Below, piece after piece: positions 1 through 7,860 of a DNA stretch of 37,426 bases (its first letter is position 1; each line of letters begins with the position of its first letter). This stretch comes from Prochlorococcus sp. AG-363-G03 (lineage in GTDB: Bacteria; Cyanobacteriota; Cyanobacteriia; PCC-6307; Cyanobiaceae): positions 1-37,426 of the forward strand of contig QCFJ01000010.1 of NCBI GenBank assembly GCA_003280265.1, given 5' to 3'. Below the pieces are notes generated by a model, which did no database searches, was not told the origin of the DNA, and saw only the letters and a list, made by a program, of their open reading frames with translations. Both the position numbers and the translations under genes were made by a program.

Positions 1-328
1 AAAATAAAGAATGCAATGTAATAGCACCTGTGCCACCAGTTGCGCTATCCATACTGGCTAATGGACCACTTGCATTACCAGTTTCCATGCCCATATAAAG
101 CATGTCTTCACCAGTAAAACTAGATGTCACATCAAGGCCATATGCATATTGCATATAAAGCTCTTCTTCTGTGTCTGTTGTTCCGCCGTCAGAAACAGAA
201 CCAACAGTGAAATAAGCACCACCAGAAAGAGATGTGGTAGATGAGAAAGCAGTATCTGCATTAACTGCAACAGGAGCCATAAGGCCCAATGCCGCAGGAG
301 CTACCAGCAAACGCTGAAAAAACTTCAT
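1..328 (-). CDS. Porin-like outer-membrane protein, N-terminal part (runs off left edge)
   Basis: The gene reads leftward from an ATG at 328 and is cut by the window edge after about 109 codons. The protein opens with a clear Sec signal peptide (MKFFQRLLVAPAALGLMAPV, cleavage likely after VNA at residue 23). A Ser/Thr/Gly-rich segment follows, with alternating residues typical of beta strands. The start resembles picocyanobacterial porins, but the SLH domain those proteins usually carry directly after the signal peptide is not present. It shares the segment TSSFTGEDML with the gene at 23303-24502 (TSFTGQDML), and the later pattern also matches, so the two look like paralogues. The likely role is an outer-membrane channel; the substrate is unknown. 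The rest of the barrel lies outside the window. Confidence 0.7.
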   Translation of the reverse strand, partial: MKFFQRLLVAPAALGLMAPVAVNADTAFSSTTSLSGGAYFTVGSVSDGGTTDTEEELYMQYAYGLDVTSSFTGEDMLYMGMETGNASGPLASMDSATGGTGAITLHSLF

Positions 329-620
329 TGTGTCCTCACACAAATTAAGGTCAATTTATATTCGTTATTAACAATTAAATAAGATGTATTTTAAATTACA
401 TTATTAAAAAATATTTAGTAAAGGCCAATACAATTTTGATCTGTATGATTCTTTGCCCCTTGAACTTAAAATTAATTTATCGAATTCTATTATTGAAATT
501 TTTGAATAATAGAATCTTGCAAGAATCAGAAAATAATTATTAATGGAATATCCATTTTTTTTTTTCGGAGTAGTCTGGCTCAGGAAAAGGTTGAAAAATT
601 AAGCTGCTTGACTCTAATGA
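329..620. other. AT-rich intergenic stretch upstream of the porin-like gene
   Basis: This stretch is almost all A and T, with poly-T tracts near 555-565, and probably holds the promoter of the leftward porin-like gene. I see no convincing ORF, hairpin terminator or RNA gene in it. The separate gap at 801-956 contains a short palindrome (CCCTAAAGGG near 829-838), also with no assignable function. Confidence 0.4.
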
Positions 621-800
621 TTAATCATTATCTATAGAGTAAGCCTCAGGACCTAAAGAAGAAGTAACCCATTGAGATACTACTGAAGAAATACTGGATA
701 ATTTAGTCAGAAAAATTCTCTCTTTTAAAGTAACTGATTGATTACTTTCTATTCTGTTCAGTATGTTTTGAATTCGAATTCTTGTTGTGGTAGAGAGCAT
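621..800 (-). CDS. Small hypothetical protein, 59 aa
   Basis: An ATG-initiated frame on the minus strand encodes a basic-to-neutral peptide starting MLSTTTRIRIQNILNRIESN and ending SLGPEAYSIDND. It has no signal peptide or membrane segment and is probably mostly helical. The segment RIRIQNIL...VTLKERIFLTKLSS resembles small cyanobacterial proteins with an arginine-rich helix and an LKERI motif; that is recalled similarity, not a search. No obvious Shine-Dalgarno sequence precedes the ATG. It stands alone between the porin-like gene and the DUF1830 gene. The function is unknown. Confidence 0.5.
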   Translation of the reverse strand: MLSTTTRIRIQNILNRIESNQSVTLKERIFLTKLSSISSVVSQWVTSSLGPEAYSIDND

Positions 801-956
801 GACTTTTTTACTTTTTTTAGCTAAACGGCCCTAAAGGGGGTAGTTCGTGGCGGACTTTTTTGGAATTATTTTATACTTTAATCTTTGTTTTTGGTATAAA
901 AAAGTACAAATACTTTTTTATTTATTTGTTTTAATTTCGCCGAATAATAGTACGTT

Positions 957-1184
957 ATGATTGATTTCTCATACAAAAATGTCAGCTCTAGTATGGTCAT
1001 ATTGAAATGCATTGGACCAGATAGATTTTTCATGGAAAGAGCTATTTTCCCCCAAGAAATTTTTTCTTCCATGGCACCAGAAGGTTCTCATTTGGAAATT
1101 TGGGGTATAGAGTCTTATGGACCAAATTTAGAGCAACGACTCAGAGTATCTGCTTCTAAAAAAGAAGGTCCAGTTGCAGCTTGA
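957..1184 (+). CDS. DUF1830 family protein
   Basis: This 75-residue protein has the core of the cyanobacterial DUF1830 family: a segment near residue 15 reading ILKCIGPDRFFMERAIFPQE, then an acidic strand (HLEIWG) and a closing GPNLEQRLRV. In the family the pattern is an aromatic-ERxxFP motif in a small, probably all-beta cytosolic protein of unknown function. It is full length for the family. It converges with ureC, whose stop lies about 20 bp away, and no terminator separates them. The family call rests on motif recognition. Confidence 0.75.
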   Translation: MIDFSYKNVSSSMVILKCIGPDRFFMERAIFPQEIFSSMAPEGSHLEIWGIESYGPNLEQRLRVSASKKEGPVAA

Positions 1185-1205
1185 TTTCTGTGAGTATTTA
1201 ATTAT

Positions 1206-2915
1206 TCAAAGCAATAGATATCTTTGCGCAAGTGGTAGCGATTCCGCTGGTTCACAAGTTAAAAGCTCTCCGTTTGCAAACACCTCATATGTTTGAGGGT
1301 CAACTTCGATATTAGGCATTCCATCATTAAGCTTCATTGATTTTTTTGATATTTCTCTTGTATCCGTAACAGCAGCACAACCTTTTTCTAATTTGAGTTT
1401 CTTTGGTACGCCATCGTCTATCGCAAGCTGACTTAAGAAGGTTAGAGATGTAGGATGTATTGCCTTTCCAAAGGAAGAAAACATTGGACGACCATGAACT
1501 GGTTGCGGAGTAGGAATTGATGCATTTGCATCTCCCATTTGAGCCCATGCTATTGCTCCCCCTTTAACAACCAAGTCAGGTTTGATTCCAAAAAAACCTG
1601 GCTTCCAAAGAACTAAGTCGGCTAGTTTCCCAACTTCTATAGAGCCAACATGACTACTAATTCCATGCGCTATTGCAGGGTTAATAGTTACCTTTGATAT
1701 ATATCTTTTCAGTCGATGATTATCATTCCGTTTGTTGTCCTCTGGCAATGCTCCTCTTTGAATTTTCATTTTGTGAGCAGTTTGAAAAGTTCGGCTAATA
1801 ACTTCTCCTACTCTTCCCATGGCCTGGGAGTCACTAGCTATGATAGAAAAGGCTCCTAAATCGTGGAGTATGTCCTCAGCAGCAATAGTTTCACGACGTA
1901 TTCTTGACTCGGCAAATGCGACATCCTCAGGAATTTTAGGATCCAAGTGATGGCAAACCATCAACATGTCTAAATGCTCTTCAAGAGTATTTAGAGTGAA
2001 AGGCCTTGTGGGATTTGTACTGCTGGGGATCACATTGGATTCCCCACAAATTTTGATAATGTCAGGAGCATGACCACCTCCAGCTCCTTCGGTATGGAAA
2101 GTATGAATTGTTCTTCCTTTTATTGCTCGAATTGTATCTTCAACAAAACCAGCTTCGTTTAGGGTATCTGTATGAATACATACTTGTACGTCTAGTTGAT
2201 CTGCAACACTTAGGCATGAATCAATACAAGCTGGTGTCGTTCCCCAGTCTTCATGAAGTTTTAACCCGCAAGCACCTGCTCTTACTTGTTCCTCTAAGGC
2301 TGCTTTGTTAGTTGCATTGCCCTTCCCAAAGAATCCAAGATTAACAGGAAATCCCTCTCCTGATTGAAGCATTCTTGAAATGTGGAATGCTCCTGGCGTA
2401 CATGTTGTTGCATTAGTTCCTGTTGCTGGACCTGTCCCTCCTCCGAGCATTGTGGTTACCCCACTGGCTAAAGCAGTTTCTATTTGTTGTGGACAGATAA
2501 AATGAATATGACTATCAATAGCTCCTGCAGTAATAATGTTTCCTTCTCCTGCGATTGCTTCTGTACTGGCTCCTACAATAATGTTGACACCTTCTTGAGT
2601 ATCAGGGTTTCCAGCTTTCCCGATGCCTGAGATTTTTCCATCTTTAATGCCAATATCAGCTTTAACAATCCCCCACCAATCTAAAATTAGTGCATTTGTG
2701 ATAACTGTATCTACTACGCCATTGTCTCTACTTAGTTGTGATTGTCCCATTCCATCACGAATAACTTTACCTCCACCAAATTTAACTTCGTCTCCATAGT
2801 GAGTATGATCCTCTTCAACCTCAAGGATTAACTCTGTATCGGCAAGTCTAATTCGATCCCCTTTGGTAGGACCATAAGTCTCTGCATAAGCTTGGCGAGA
2901 AATTTTGAAAGGCAT
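1206..2915 (-). CDS. ureC: Urease alpha subunit (catalytic)
   Basis: This 569-residue protein is the large catalytic subunit of urease, the cytosolic nickel enzyme that hydrolyses urea to ammonia and carbamate. All the nickel-centre and catalytic residues are visible: His136 and His138 (HIH), the carbamylated Lys219 in GLKLHEDWG, His221, His248, His274, the flap Cys321-His322 and Asp362. These sit at a constant offset of +2 from Klebsiella UreC. Length and N-terminus ([20 protein letters not shown]) are normal. It is the last gene of a leftward ureD-A-B-C unit, with a 1-bp gap after ureB, so translation is probably coupled. Function as active urease depends on the accessory genes across the divergent promoter. 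Confidence 0.98.
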   Translation of the reverse strand: MPFKISRQAYAETYGPTKGDRIRLADTELILEVEEDHTHYGDEVKFGGGKVIRDGMGQSQLSRDNGVVDTVITNALILDWWGIVKADIGIKDGKISGIGKAGNPDTQEGVNIIVGASTEAIAGEGNIITAGAIDSHIHFICPQQIETALASGVTTMLGGGTGPATGTNATTCTPGAFHISRMLQSGEGFPVNLGFFGKGNATNKAALEEQVRAGACGLKLHEDWGTTPACIDSCLSVADQLDVQVCIHTDTLNEAGFVEDTIRAIKGRTIHTFHTEGAGGGHAPDIIKICGESNVIPSSTNPTRPFTLNTLEEHLDMLMVCHHLDPKIPEDVAFAESRIRRETIAAEDILHDLGAFSIIASDSQAMGRVGEVISRTFQTAHKMKIQRGALPEDNKRNDNHRLKRYISKVTINPAIAHGISSHVGSIEVGKLADLVLWKPGFFGIKPDLVVKGGAIAWAQMGDANASIPTPQPVHGRPMFSSFGKAIHPTSLTFLSQLAIDDGVPKKLKLEKGCAAVTDTREISKKSMKLNDGMPNIEVDPQTYEVFANGELLTCEPAESLPLAQRYLLL

Positions 2916-2916
2916 T

Positions 2917-3237
2917 TTATTTTTGAAGTGAATCGTTTATAAGTCCATTGAATCCAAAAACTTTACGTTTTCCTGCATAGGGCACAAGACTAACTTCTCT
3001 TTGGTCACCTGGCTCGAATCTGATAGCAGTCCCAGCGGGGATGTCTAGTCTTTTGCCAAGAGATTGTTGACGATCAAATTCTAAGCCTTTGTTTGATTCA
3101 AAGAAATGATAATGAGAGCCGATTTGAATTGGACGATCAGAAATATTAGCTACTTTTAGAGTCGTGATTTCTCTTCCTTTGTTTAGTTCAATAAAACCAT
3201 CTTCGGGAATAAGTTCTCCAGGAATTAAATAAGACAT
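2917..3237 (-). CDS. ureB: Urease beta subunit
   Basis: This 106-residue structural subunit of urease matches the family through its start ([19 protein letters not shown]), the strand region [20 protein letters not shown] and the conserved [16 protein letters not shown]. It lies between ureA (8-bp gap) and ureC (1-bp gap), in the order usual for bacteria with three-part urease. UreA, UreB and UreC assemble as a trimer of heterotrimers. Length is typical, and nothing is missing or fused. Confidence 0.97.
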   Translation of the reverse strand: MSYLIPGELIPEDGFIELNKGREITTLKVANISDRPIQIGSHYHFFESNKGLEFDRQQSLGKRLDIPAGTAIRFEPGDQREVSLVPYAGKRKVFGFNGLINDSLQK

Positions 3238-3245
3238 ACTTGTGG

Positions 3246-3548
3246 TTAGCTAATTGGATTGTGAAGGGTTACCAGCTTCGTCCCGTCTGGGAAAACAGCT
3301 TCAATTTGAACTTCATGGATGAGTTCGGGCACACCTTCCATGACTTGTTCTTTTGTTAACCATGTGGTCCCCTCGTTCATTAAAGCTGAGACACTCTTTC
3401 CATCTCTGGCACCTTCAAGTACTTGAAAGCTAAGCCAAGCAACGGCTTCAGGGTGATTTAATTTTAAACCTCTATCTAATCTTCGCTCTGCTAGAAGAGC
3501 AGCGGTGACTATAAGTAATTTGTCTTTTTCTTGAGGGCTTAAGTACAT
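3246..3548 (-). CDS. ureA: Urease gamma subunit
   Basis: This 100-residue smallest urease subunit starts [20 protein letters not shown], followed by the family segment [19 protein letters not shown] and a conserved C-terminal stretch ([20 protein letters not shown]). The length equals the bacterial norm. It sits between ureD upstream and ureB downstream on the minus strand. Its translation product has no catalytic residues of its own and helps build the enzyme core. Confidence 0.97.
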   Translation of the reverse strand: MYLSPQEKDKLLIVTAALLAERRLDRGLKLNHPEAVAWLSFQVLEGARDGKSVSALMNEGTTWLTKEQVMEGVPELIHEVQIEAVFPDGTKLVTLHNPIS

Positions 3549-3601
3549 TTTTTAATAGTTAGGTATGAATTTTACAAGTAAAAAAAATGCTTAAAAGTTC
3601 A

Positions 3602-4522
3602 TCATGGACATTTTGTGTCTGTTAATGGGTTTTCTTGCATTGGCCAAATCCTCATGTATTCAGGCATGCTGAATTTTCTTAAAATTCTAGTAAGACTCAA
3701 AATTCTATAAAACCAAAACCGAGCAGATTGTGTTGATGAGCCTGTGTATCTTGCTGATATGCCATTTTCAAGAAGACTACATGTCATAAATCCTTCAAGC
3801 CCAGCTCTTTGTTGACGGCATTTGACTAATAAATCAGATAAATCTTTTTGCTTTATTTCTTTAGGTGTAATCCAAGTTAAAGATCCATATACAGGTTTTT
3901 GCTCTAAGCCATGAATGGATTTCAATGCTTCTCCAGATAGTTCTAAGCGATCACTAAATTCATAATGTTTCCCATTAGTATTCTCCCTAAGGATTTCTAA
4001 AGATGATCTCCATACTCCACTTCCAAGTTTTTCCCCTGCAGCAGTTCGTCCTAAGCGAACTAAATCAACACATAAAAAACTTGATGAAGGATCAAGATTG
4101 ACAGTCATATTTTGTTCGAACAGACCCCCCTGATAGACAATTAGTTCTTGAGGGATCCACTCAAAGTCAGAATTCTGTTCAATATGAAAAAAACATTTTT
4201 GATTTGCCCAGCTCCCTTGTGGATTTAGTTTTGACCTGCCTCTACTTCCATAAACTTTTTGAGCTGCTACTGAAGAACATATAGCCCTGCTTTCTTTTTC
4301 AGCGTTTATACTTATTGTCAGTTGATCACCGCCAACAATCCCTCCGGCACTATGGAGAATTGGTATTTCACATCTTCCATCTTTTTTATCATGGAATACT
4401 TTCATTAATTTCAATGGGGCGGTGCATTTTGCCTGATGAATTGTTTTTAGACTATCGATCTCATTAGGACTTGACTTCTTGAAAAGTCTTAGATCACAAG
4501 TTCCATGCCATTGAGATGTCAT
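3602..4522 (-). CDS. ureD: Urease accessory protein UreD
   Basis: This 306-residue protein is the UreD (UreH) chaperone that binds apo-urease and, with UreF and UreG, guides nickel insertion. Family marks are HSAGGIVGGDQLTISI near residues 97-112, QELIVYQGGLFEQN, and the DLVRLGRTAAGEKL segment. The ATG at 4522 gives the usual beginning for cyanobacterial UreD (MTSQWHGTCDLRLFKK). It is the first gene of the leftward unit, 53 bp ahead of ureA, and is divergent from ureE. Having ureD grouped with the structural genes while ureEFG face the other way is the usual picocyanobacterial arrangement. Confidence 0.95.
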   Translation of the reverse strand: MTSQWHGTCDLRLFKKSSPNEIDSLKTIHQAKCTAPLKLMKVFHDKKDGRCEIPILHSAGGIVGGDQLTISINAEKESRAICSSVAAQKVYGSRGRSKLNPQGSWANQKCFFHIEQNSDFEWIPQELIVYQGGLFEQNMTVNLDPSSSFLCVDLVRLGRTAAGEKLGSGVWRSSLEILRENTNGKHYEFSDRLELSGEALKSIHGLEQKPVYGSLTWITPKEIKQKDLSDLLVKCRQQRAGLEGFMTCSLLENGISARYTGSSTQSARFWFYRILSLTRILRKFSMPEYMRIWPMQENPLTDTKCP

Positions 4523-4581
4523 TGAATAGTTTTATAGATTTTGCTCATTTAGTATTGAGAAAATAATAAATGTCTTATCTG

Positions 4582-4611
4582 GTAGATATAATATTTAAAA
4601 TTTATATCTAC
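4582..4611. promoter_or_regulatory. 30-bp palindrome in the ureD/ureE divergent region
   Basis: Two perfect 10-bp arms (GTAGATATAA and TTATATCTAC) are separated by a 10-bp AT-only spacer. The palindrome lies 13 bp ahead of the ureE start and 59 bp ahead of the ureD start, and contains a TATAAT-like -10 sequence. It could be an operator or part of back-to-back promoters. No exact NtcA box (GTA-N8-TAC) was found in this 102-bp region. Confidence 0.5.
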
Positions 4612-4624
4612 AAAGAATTGAAGC

Positions 4625-5065
4625 TTGTTACACGAATCAATCTATCTCACTGAAAGAATTAGTGCTCGAGGGATAAAAAATTGTCTTTTACTTCCCTTGT
4701 CTGCAAAAGAGAGGACTCAGCTTCGGGGAAAGCGATCAACTTTAGATGGGATCGATGTTATTTTAAATTTGCCTAGAGGAGGAGGTAGGTTAATGCCTGG
4801 AGAGGTATTGAAAAGTGAAAATTCAAAAGTTTTTGTAAGCATCGAGGCTGCTCAAGAAGATGTAATAAGAATTAGTTCAGAAAATAGATTGAAATTGTTA
4901 AAAGCTGCTTATCATTTAGGTAATAGACATGTTGAGATTGAGTTGAATGATAAAGAGTTATATTTACTTAATGATGTAGTGATGAAAGATATGTTAGAGA
5001 GACAAGGTTTTGCAGTAGAAAGTTTAAAAAGACCTTTTTCTCCTGAGATTGGAGCTTATGAGTAG
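4625..5065 (+). CDS. ureE: Urease accessory protein UreE (nickel chaperone)
   Basis: This 146-residue protein is the UreE metallochaperone that delivers nickel to the UreD-UreF-UreG complex. The family centre AAYHLGNRHVEIEL is present, with His102 at the position of the conserved nickel-binding His96 of Klebsiella UreE. The N-terminal RGKRSTLDG and LPRGGGRLMPGE strands are also typical. Unlike many UreE proteins it has no His-rich tail and ends in SPEIGAYE, so nickel storage is probably small. The start is a TTG at 4625, as no suitable ATG is near. It heads the rightward ureE-F-G unit, 20 bp before ureF. Confidence 0.93.
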   Translation: MLHESIYLTERISARGIKNCLLLPLSAKERTQLRGKRSTLDGIDVILNLPRGGGRLMPGEVLKSENSKVFVSIEAAQEDVIRISSENRLKLLKAAYHLGNRHVEIELNDKELYLLNDVVMKDMLERQGFAVESLKRPFSPEIGAYE

Positions 5066-5085
5066 AGGTTGGATTAACTTCATTT

Positions 5086-5757
5086 ATGAAACTTGAATTT
5101 TTACAATTAATAAGCCCATCATTACCAGTTGGAGCTTTTAGTTATTCAGAGGGATTGGAGTGGCTTGTCCAAAATAAAAAAGTACATGATGAAATAAGTC
5201 TTTTCAATTGGCTTGAAAGTGAACTTTCTCGAGGTCAAATAACAATTGAGGCAAGCTCAATTGCGCATATCATGAAAGATTTAGTTGATTGGAGGGATAA
5301 GAAAGATGAGCAATATAAGTCACTTATTGAAGAGTGGAATTCTTGGCTTACTTCGCTAAGAGATTCTCCAGAGATTAGATCTCAACAAACACAAATGGGC
5401 GAATCTCTTTTACAGCTGCTCATTGATCTTGATCACCCTCTTCCTAATAATGAAAAGAAATTTATATGGCCGATAGCTTGGGCTTGGGCAGGAGTTTGCT
5501 GGGATATACCTCAAATTGATTTAGTGGAGGGGTTCTTATATAGTTGGGTAGCTAATCAATTAAGTGCAGCGTTAAGGCTTTTGTCATTAGGGCCAACAAA
5601 AGCTCAACAGCTTCAACAGAAATCTCTAAAATTTATCAAGTCTCAAGCAAGTTACTTGTTGGAACAGCATCCCAAAGAAATTTGGGTTGGCGATGTTGGC
5701 GCTATTATGGCTCAACAGTCGCATGTAGAACTTTATTCAAGATTATTCAGAAGCTAA
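5086..5757 (+). CDS. ureF: Urease accessory protein UreF
   Basis: This 223-residue, mainly helical accessory protein joins UreD and UreG in the urease activation complex. The N-terminus [20 protein letters not shown] is the UreF signature, and the later [22 protein letters not shown] matches the family. The length is normal. Its stop codon shares one base with the ureG start (TAATG), which points to coupled translation of two partner proteins. Confidence 0.95.
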   Translation: MKLEFLQLISPSLPVGAFSYSEGLEWLVQNKKVHDEISLFNWLESELSRGQITIEASSIAHIMKDLVDWRDKKDEQYKSLIEEWNSWLTSLRDSPEIRSQQTQMGESLLQLLIDLDHPLPNNEKKFIWPIAWAWAGVCWDIPQIDLVEGFLYSWVANQLSAALRLLSLGPTKAQQLQQKSLKFIKSQASYLLEQHPKEIWVGDVGAIMAQQSHVELYSRLFRS

Positions 5758-6362
5758 TGGAAAGTAAATTAAGGGTTGGAATAGCTGGTCCAGTAGGATC
5801 TGGTAAAACGGCTATTATTCAGAGATTATGTGAAAATCTTAAAGATCAATTAGAGATCGCCGTAGTAACAAATGATATCTATACACAAGAAGATGCAAGA
5901 TTTTTGACTAATTCAAAGGCTTTAGAACCCGAACGTATTAAAGGAGTTGAGACTGGAGGATGCCCACATACAGCGATAAGAGAAGATTGTTCTATAAATC
6001 GCATTGCTGTTGAAGAGCTAGAACAGAGATTTGCAACTCTAGATTTAGTATTTGTTGAAAGTGGTGGTGATAATCTTGCTGCAAGCTTTAGTCCTGAGTT
6101 AGTAGATTTGTGTATTTATATAATTGACGTTGCAGCTGGAGATAAGATTCCAAGGAAAGGAGGCCCTGGTATAACACGCTCAGATTTATTAGTGATCAAT
6201 AAGATTGATCTTGCTGAAATGGTAGGTGCAAGTTTGAAAGTGATGGAGAGAGACACCATTTTGATGAGGGGAGATCTTCCATGGTGCTTTACAAATACCA
6301 AGACAGGGGAGGGACTTAACATCATCGAAGCTTTTTTGTGTAATCAAATACAAAACTATTGA
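5757..6362 (+). CDS. ureG: Urease accessory GTPase UreG
   Basis: This 201-residue SIMIBI-class GTPase supplies GTP hydrolysis for nickel insertion into urease. Visible motifs are the P-loop GPVGSGKT (11-18), the metal-binding Cys-Pro-His at 69-71 within [14 protein letters not shown], the ESGGDNLAA switch region and the NKID guanine-specificity motif (148-151). I chose the ATG at 5757 because it gives the normal UreG start ([18 protein letters not shown]) and overlaps the ureF stop. A longer frame is open upstream to 5682 but lies inside ureF. No N-terminal His-rich extension is present. urtA follows after 145 bp. Confidence 0.97.
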   Translation: MESKLRVGIAGPVGSGKTAIIQRLCENLKDQLEIAVVTNDIYTQEDARFLTNSKALEPERIKGVETGGCPHTAIREDCSINRIAVEELEQRFATLDLVFVESGGDNLAASFSPELVDLCIYIIDVAAGDKIPRKGGPGITRSDLLVINKIDLAEMVGASLKVMERDTILMRGDLPWCFTNTKTGEGLNIIEAFLCNQIQNY

Positions 6363-6368
6363 TGAAGT

Positions 6369-6382
6369 GTATTTGACGATAC
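6369..6382 (+). promoter_or_regulatory. NtcA binding site upstream of urtA
   Basis: The sequence GTATTTGACGATAC fits the NtcA consensus GTA-N8-TAC exactly. It lies 126 bp before the urtA ATG, with an AT-rich -10-like region (AATAGT, about 6406-6411) at the 22-24 bp spacing usual for NtcA-activated promoters. A looser copy (GTT-N8-TAC) lies at 6419-6432. NtcA is the global nitrogen regulator of cyanobacteria, so the transporter is probably switched on when ammonium is short. Confidence 0.85.
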
Positions 6383-6507
6383 AAAAAATCATTTTCGTTT
6401 GCTGAAATAGTAAAAAAGGTTACATTGGCTACAAAAAATTGGGTGTTCAGTTGGATACCTTCCGTTGACCCCCAAGGTGGGCAATCAATTAACTTAGTTT
6501 GTCATTC

Positions 6508-7785
6508 ATGAAGCTTTCAAAGCGTATTTTTGCAAGTTTAGCTACTGCCTCATTGGCTGTAACTGTTACTGCTTGTGGTGGATCAGATTCCTCGGGTAAC
6601 TTTGATGACACCGTCACTGTTGGAATACTCCATTCTCTATCAGGCACAATGGCAATCTCTGAATCAACTCTTGTTGATACAGAGAAAATGGCCATTGAGG
6701 AGATCAATGCAGCTGGTGGTATAACAGTCGACGGTAAAAGCTATAAAATTGAGTACATAGTTGAAGATGGTGCCTCAGACTGGCCTACCTTTGCTGAGAA
6801 GTCTAAGAAGTTAATTGACCAGGATGGAGTACCAGTTGTTTTTGGTGGCTGGACATCTGCAAGTCGTAAGGCAATGCTTCCGGTTTATGAATCTAAAGAT
6901 GCATTCCTTTACTACCCAATTCAATACGAAGCTCAAGAGTGCTCTAATAATATTTTCTACACCGGAGCGACTCCTAATCAGCAATCCGAGCCAGCTACAG
7001 ATTTCATGTATAAGCGCTCACCAGCTGCTGGAGGAGATTTCTTCTTGGTTGGCTCAGATTATGTCTTCCCAAGAACTTCTAATACAATTACTAAGGCTCA
7101 AGTTAAGCAACTTGGCGGTAAAGTTGTTGGCGAAGATTACCTCCCTTTGGGTAACACAGAGGTAGCTCCTATTATCTCCAAGATAAAAGTTGCTCTTCCT
7201 GATGGCGGAATAATTATTAATACCTTAAATGGTGATCAAAACGTTGCTTTCTTCAAGCAAATCCAGGACGCAGGAATTACTCCTTCTAATGGTTACTACG
7301 TAATGAACTACTCCATTGCAGAAGAAGAGATTAGTACGATTGGACCTGAGTTCCTTGAGGGCCATTATGGTGCTTGGAACTACATGATGTCTATTGATAC
7401 ACCAGCTTCTAAGAAGTTTGCCAAGAGCTTTAAGAAGAGATGGGGTAGCGATCGCGTTGTGGCTGATCCTCAAGAATCTGCTTATAACATGGTTTATCTA
7501 TGGAAGCAGGCAGTTGAAGATGCCGGCACATTTGATGACAATGCTGTTAGAGAAGCTTTAGTTGGTCAGACATTTGATGCTCCACAAGGGCCTGTAGAAG
7601 TTATGCCTAATCATCATCTATCTCAAACAGTTAGAATCGGTGAAATCAACTCAGAAGGTGGATTTACAATTCTTGAAGAAACAGGAGTAGTGGAACCACA
7701 AGCATGGAACCAAAAACATCCAAGTTCAAAGGGTTACGCTTGTGATTGGACTGATCCTAAGAAAGGTGAAAAATACAGATTATAA
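6508..7785 (+). CDS. urtA: Urea ABC transporter, substrate-binding lipoprotein
   Basis: This 425-residue protein is the extracytoplasmic urea receptor of the UrtABCDE transporter, a member of the branched-chain amino-acid/amide (HAAT) binding-protein group. It has a lipoprotein signal peptide with lipobox VTAC (Cys23). The mature part begins with a DTVTVGILHSLSGTMAIS strand, the standard first strand of this fold. EDGASDWPTF, the VVFGGWTSASRKAML region and NTLNGDQNVAFF are typical of UrtA rather than amino-acid receptors. I chose the ATG at 6508 because it gives a compact signal peptide; a TTG nine bases upstream is in frame. An NtcA box lies upstream and a hairpin follows the gene. Confidence 0.95.
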   Translation: MKLSKRIFASLATASLAVTVTACGGSDSSGNFDDTVTVGILHSLSGTMAISESTLVDTEKMAIEEINAAGGITVDGKSYKIEYIVEDGASDWPTFAEKSKKLIDQDGVPVVFGGWTSASRKAMLPVYESKDAFLYYPIQYEAQECSNNIFYTGATPNQQSEPATDFMYKRSPAAGGDFFLVGSDYVFPRTSNTITKAQVKQLGGKVVGEDYLPLGNTEVAPIISKIKVALPDGGIIINTLNGDQNVAFFKQIQDAGITPSNGYYVMNYSIAEEEISTIGPEFLEGHYGAWNYMMSIDTPASKKFAKSFKKRWGSDRVVADPQESAYNMVYLWKQAVEDAGTFDDNAVREALVGQTFDAPQGPVEVMPNHHLSQTVRIGEINSEGGFTILEETGVVEPQAWNQKHPSSKGYACDWTDPKKGEKYRL

Positions 7786-7812
7786 TTCTTTACTGACTTA
7801 TAAATAGATTCT

Positions 7813-7837
7813 AATAAGGGGCCCTCGGCTCCTTATT
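7813..7837 (+). terminator. Hairpin between urtA and urtB (attenuator or processing site)
   Basis: An 11-bp stem (AATAAGGGGCC with GGCTCCTTATT, one G-U pair) closes a 3-base loop and is followed by TCTTT. It lies 28 bp after urtA and 24 bp before urtB. It would let urtA be made in excess over the membrane and ATPase subunits, as is common for binding proteins; the short T run suggests partial rather than full termination. Confidence 0.65.
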
Positions 7838-7860
7838 TCTTTAAAACATAAACTAAGCTA

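Noticed and set aside
829-838. Palindrome CCCTAAAGGG as a terminator
   Set aside because: The loop would be only two bases, with no stable stem beyond four pairs and no adjoining T run at the right distance.
5682-5756. Upstream extension of ureG (25 extra residues)
   Set aside because: It lies inside the ureF coding region, and the ATG at 5757 gives the standard UreG N-terminus with a one-base overlap.
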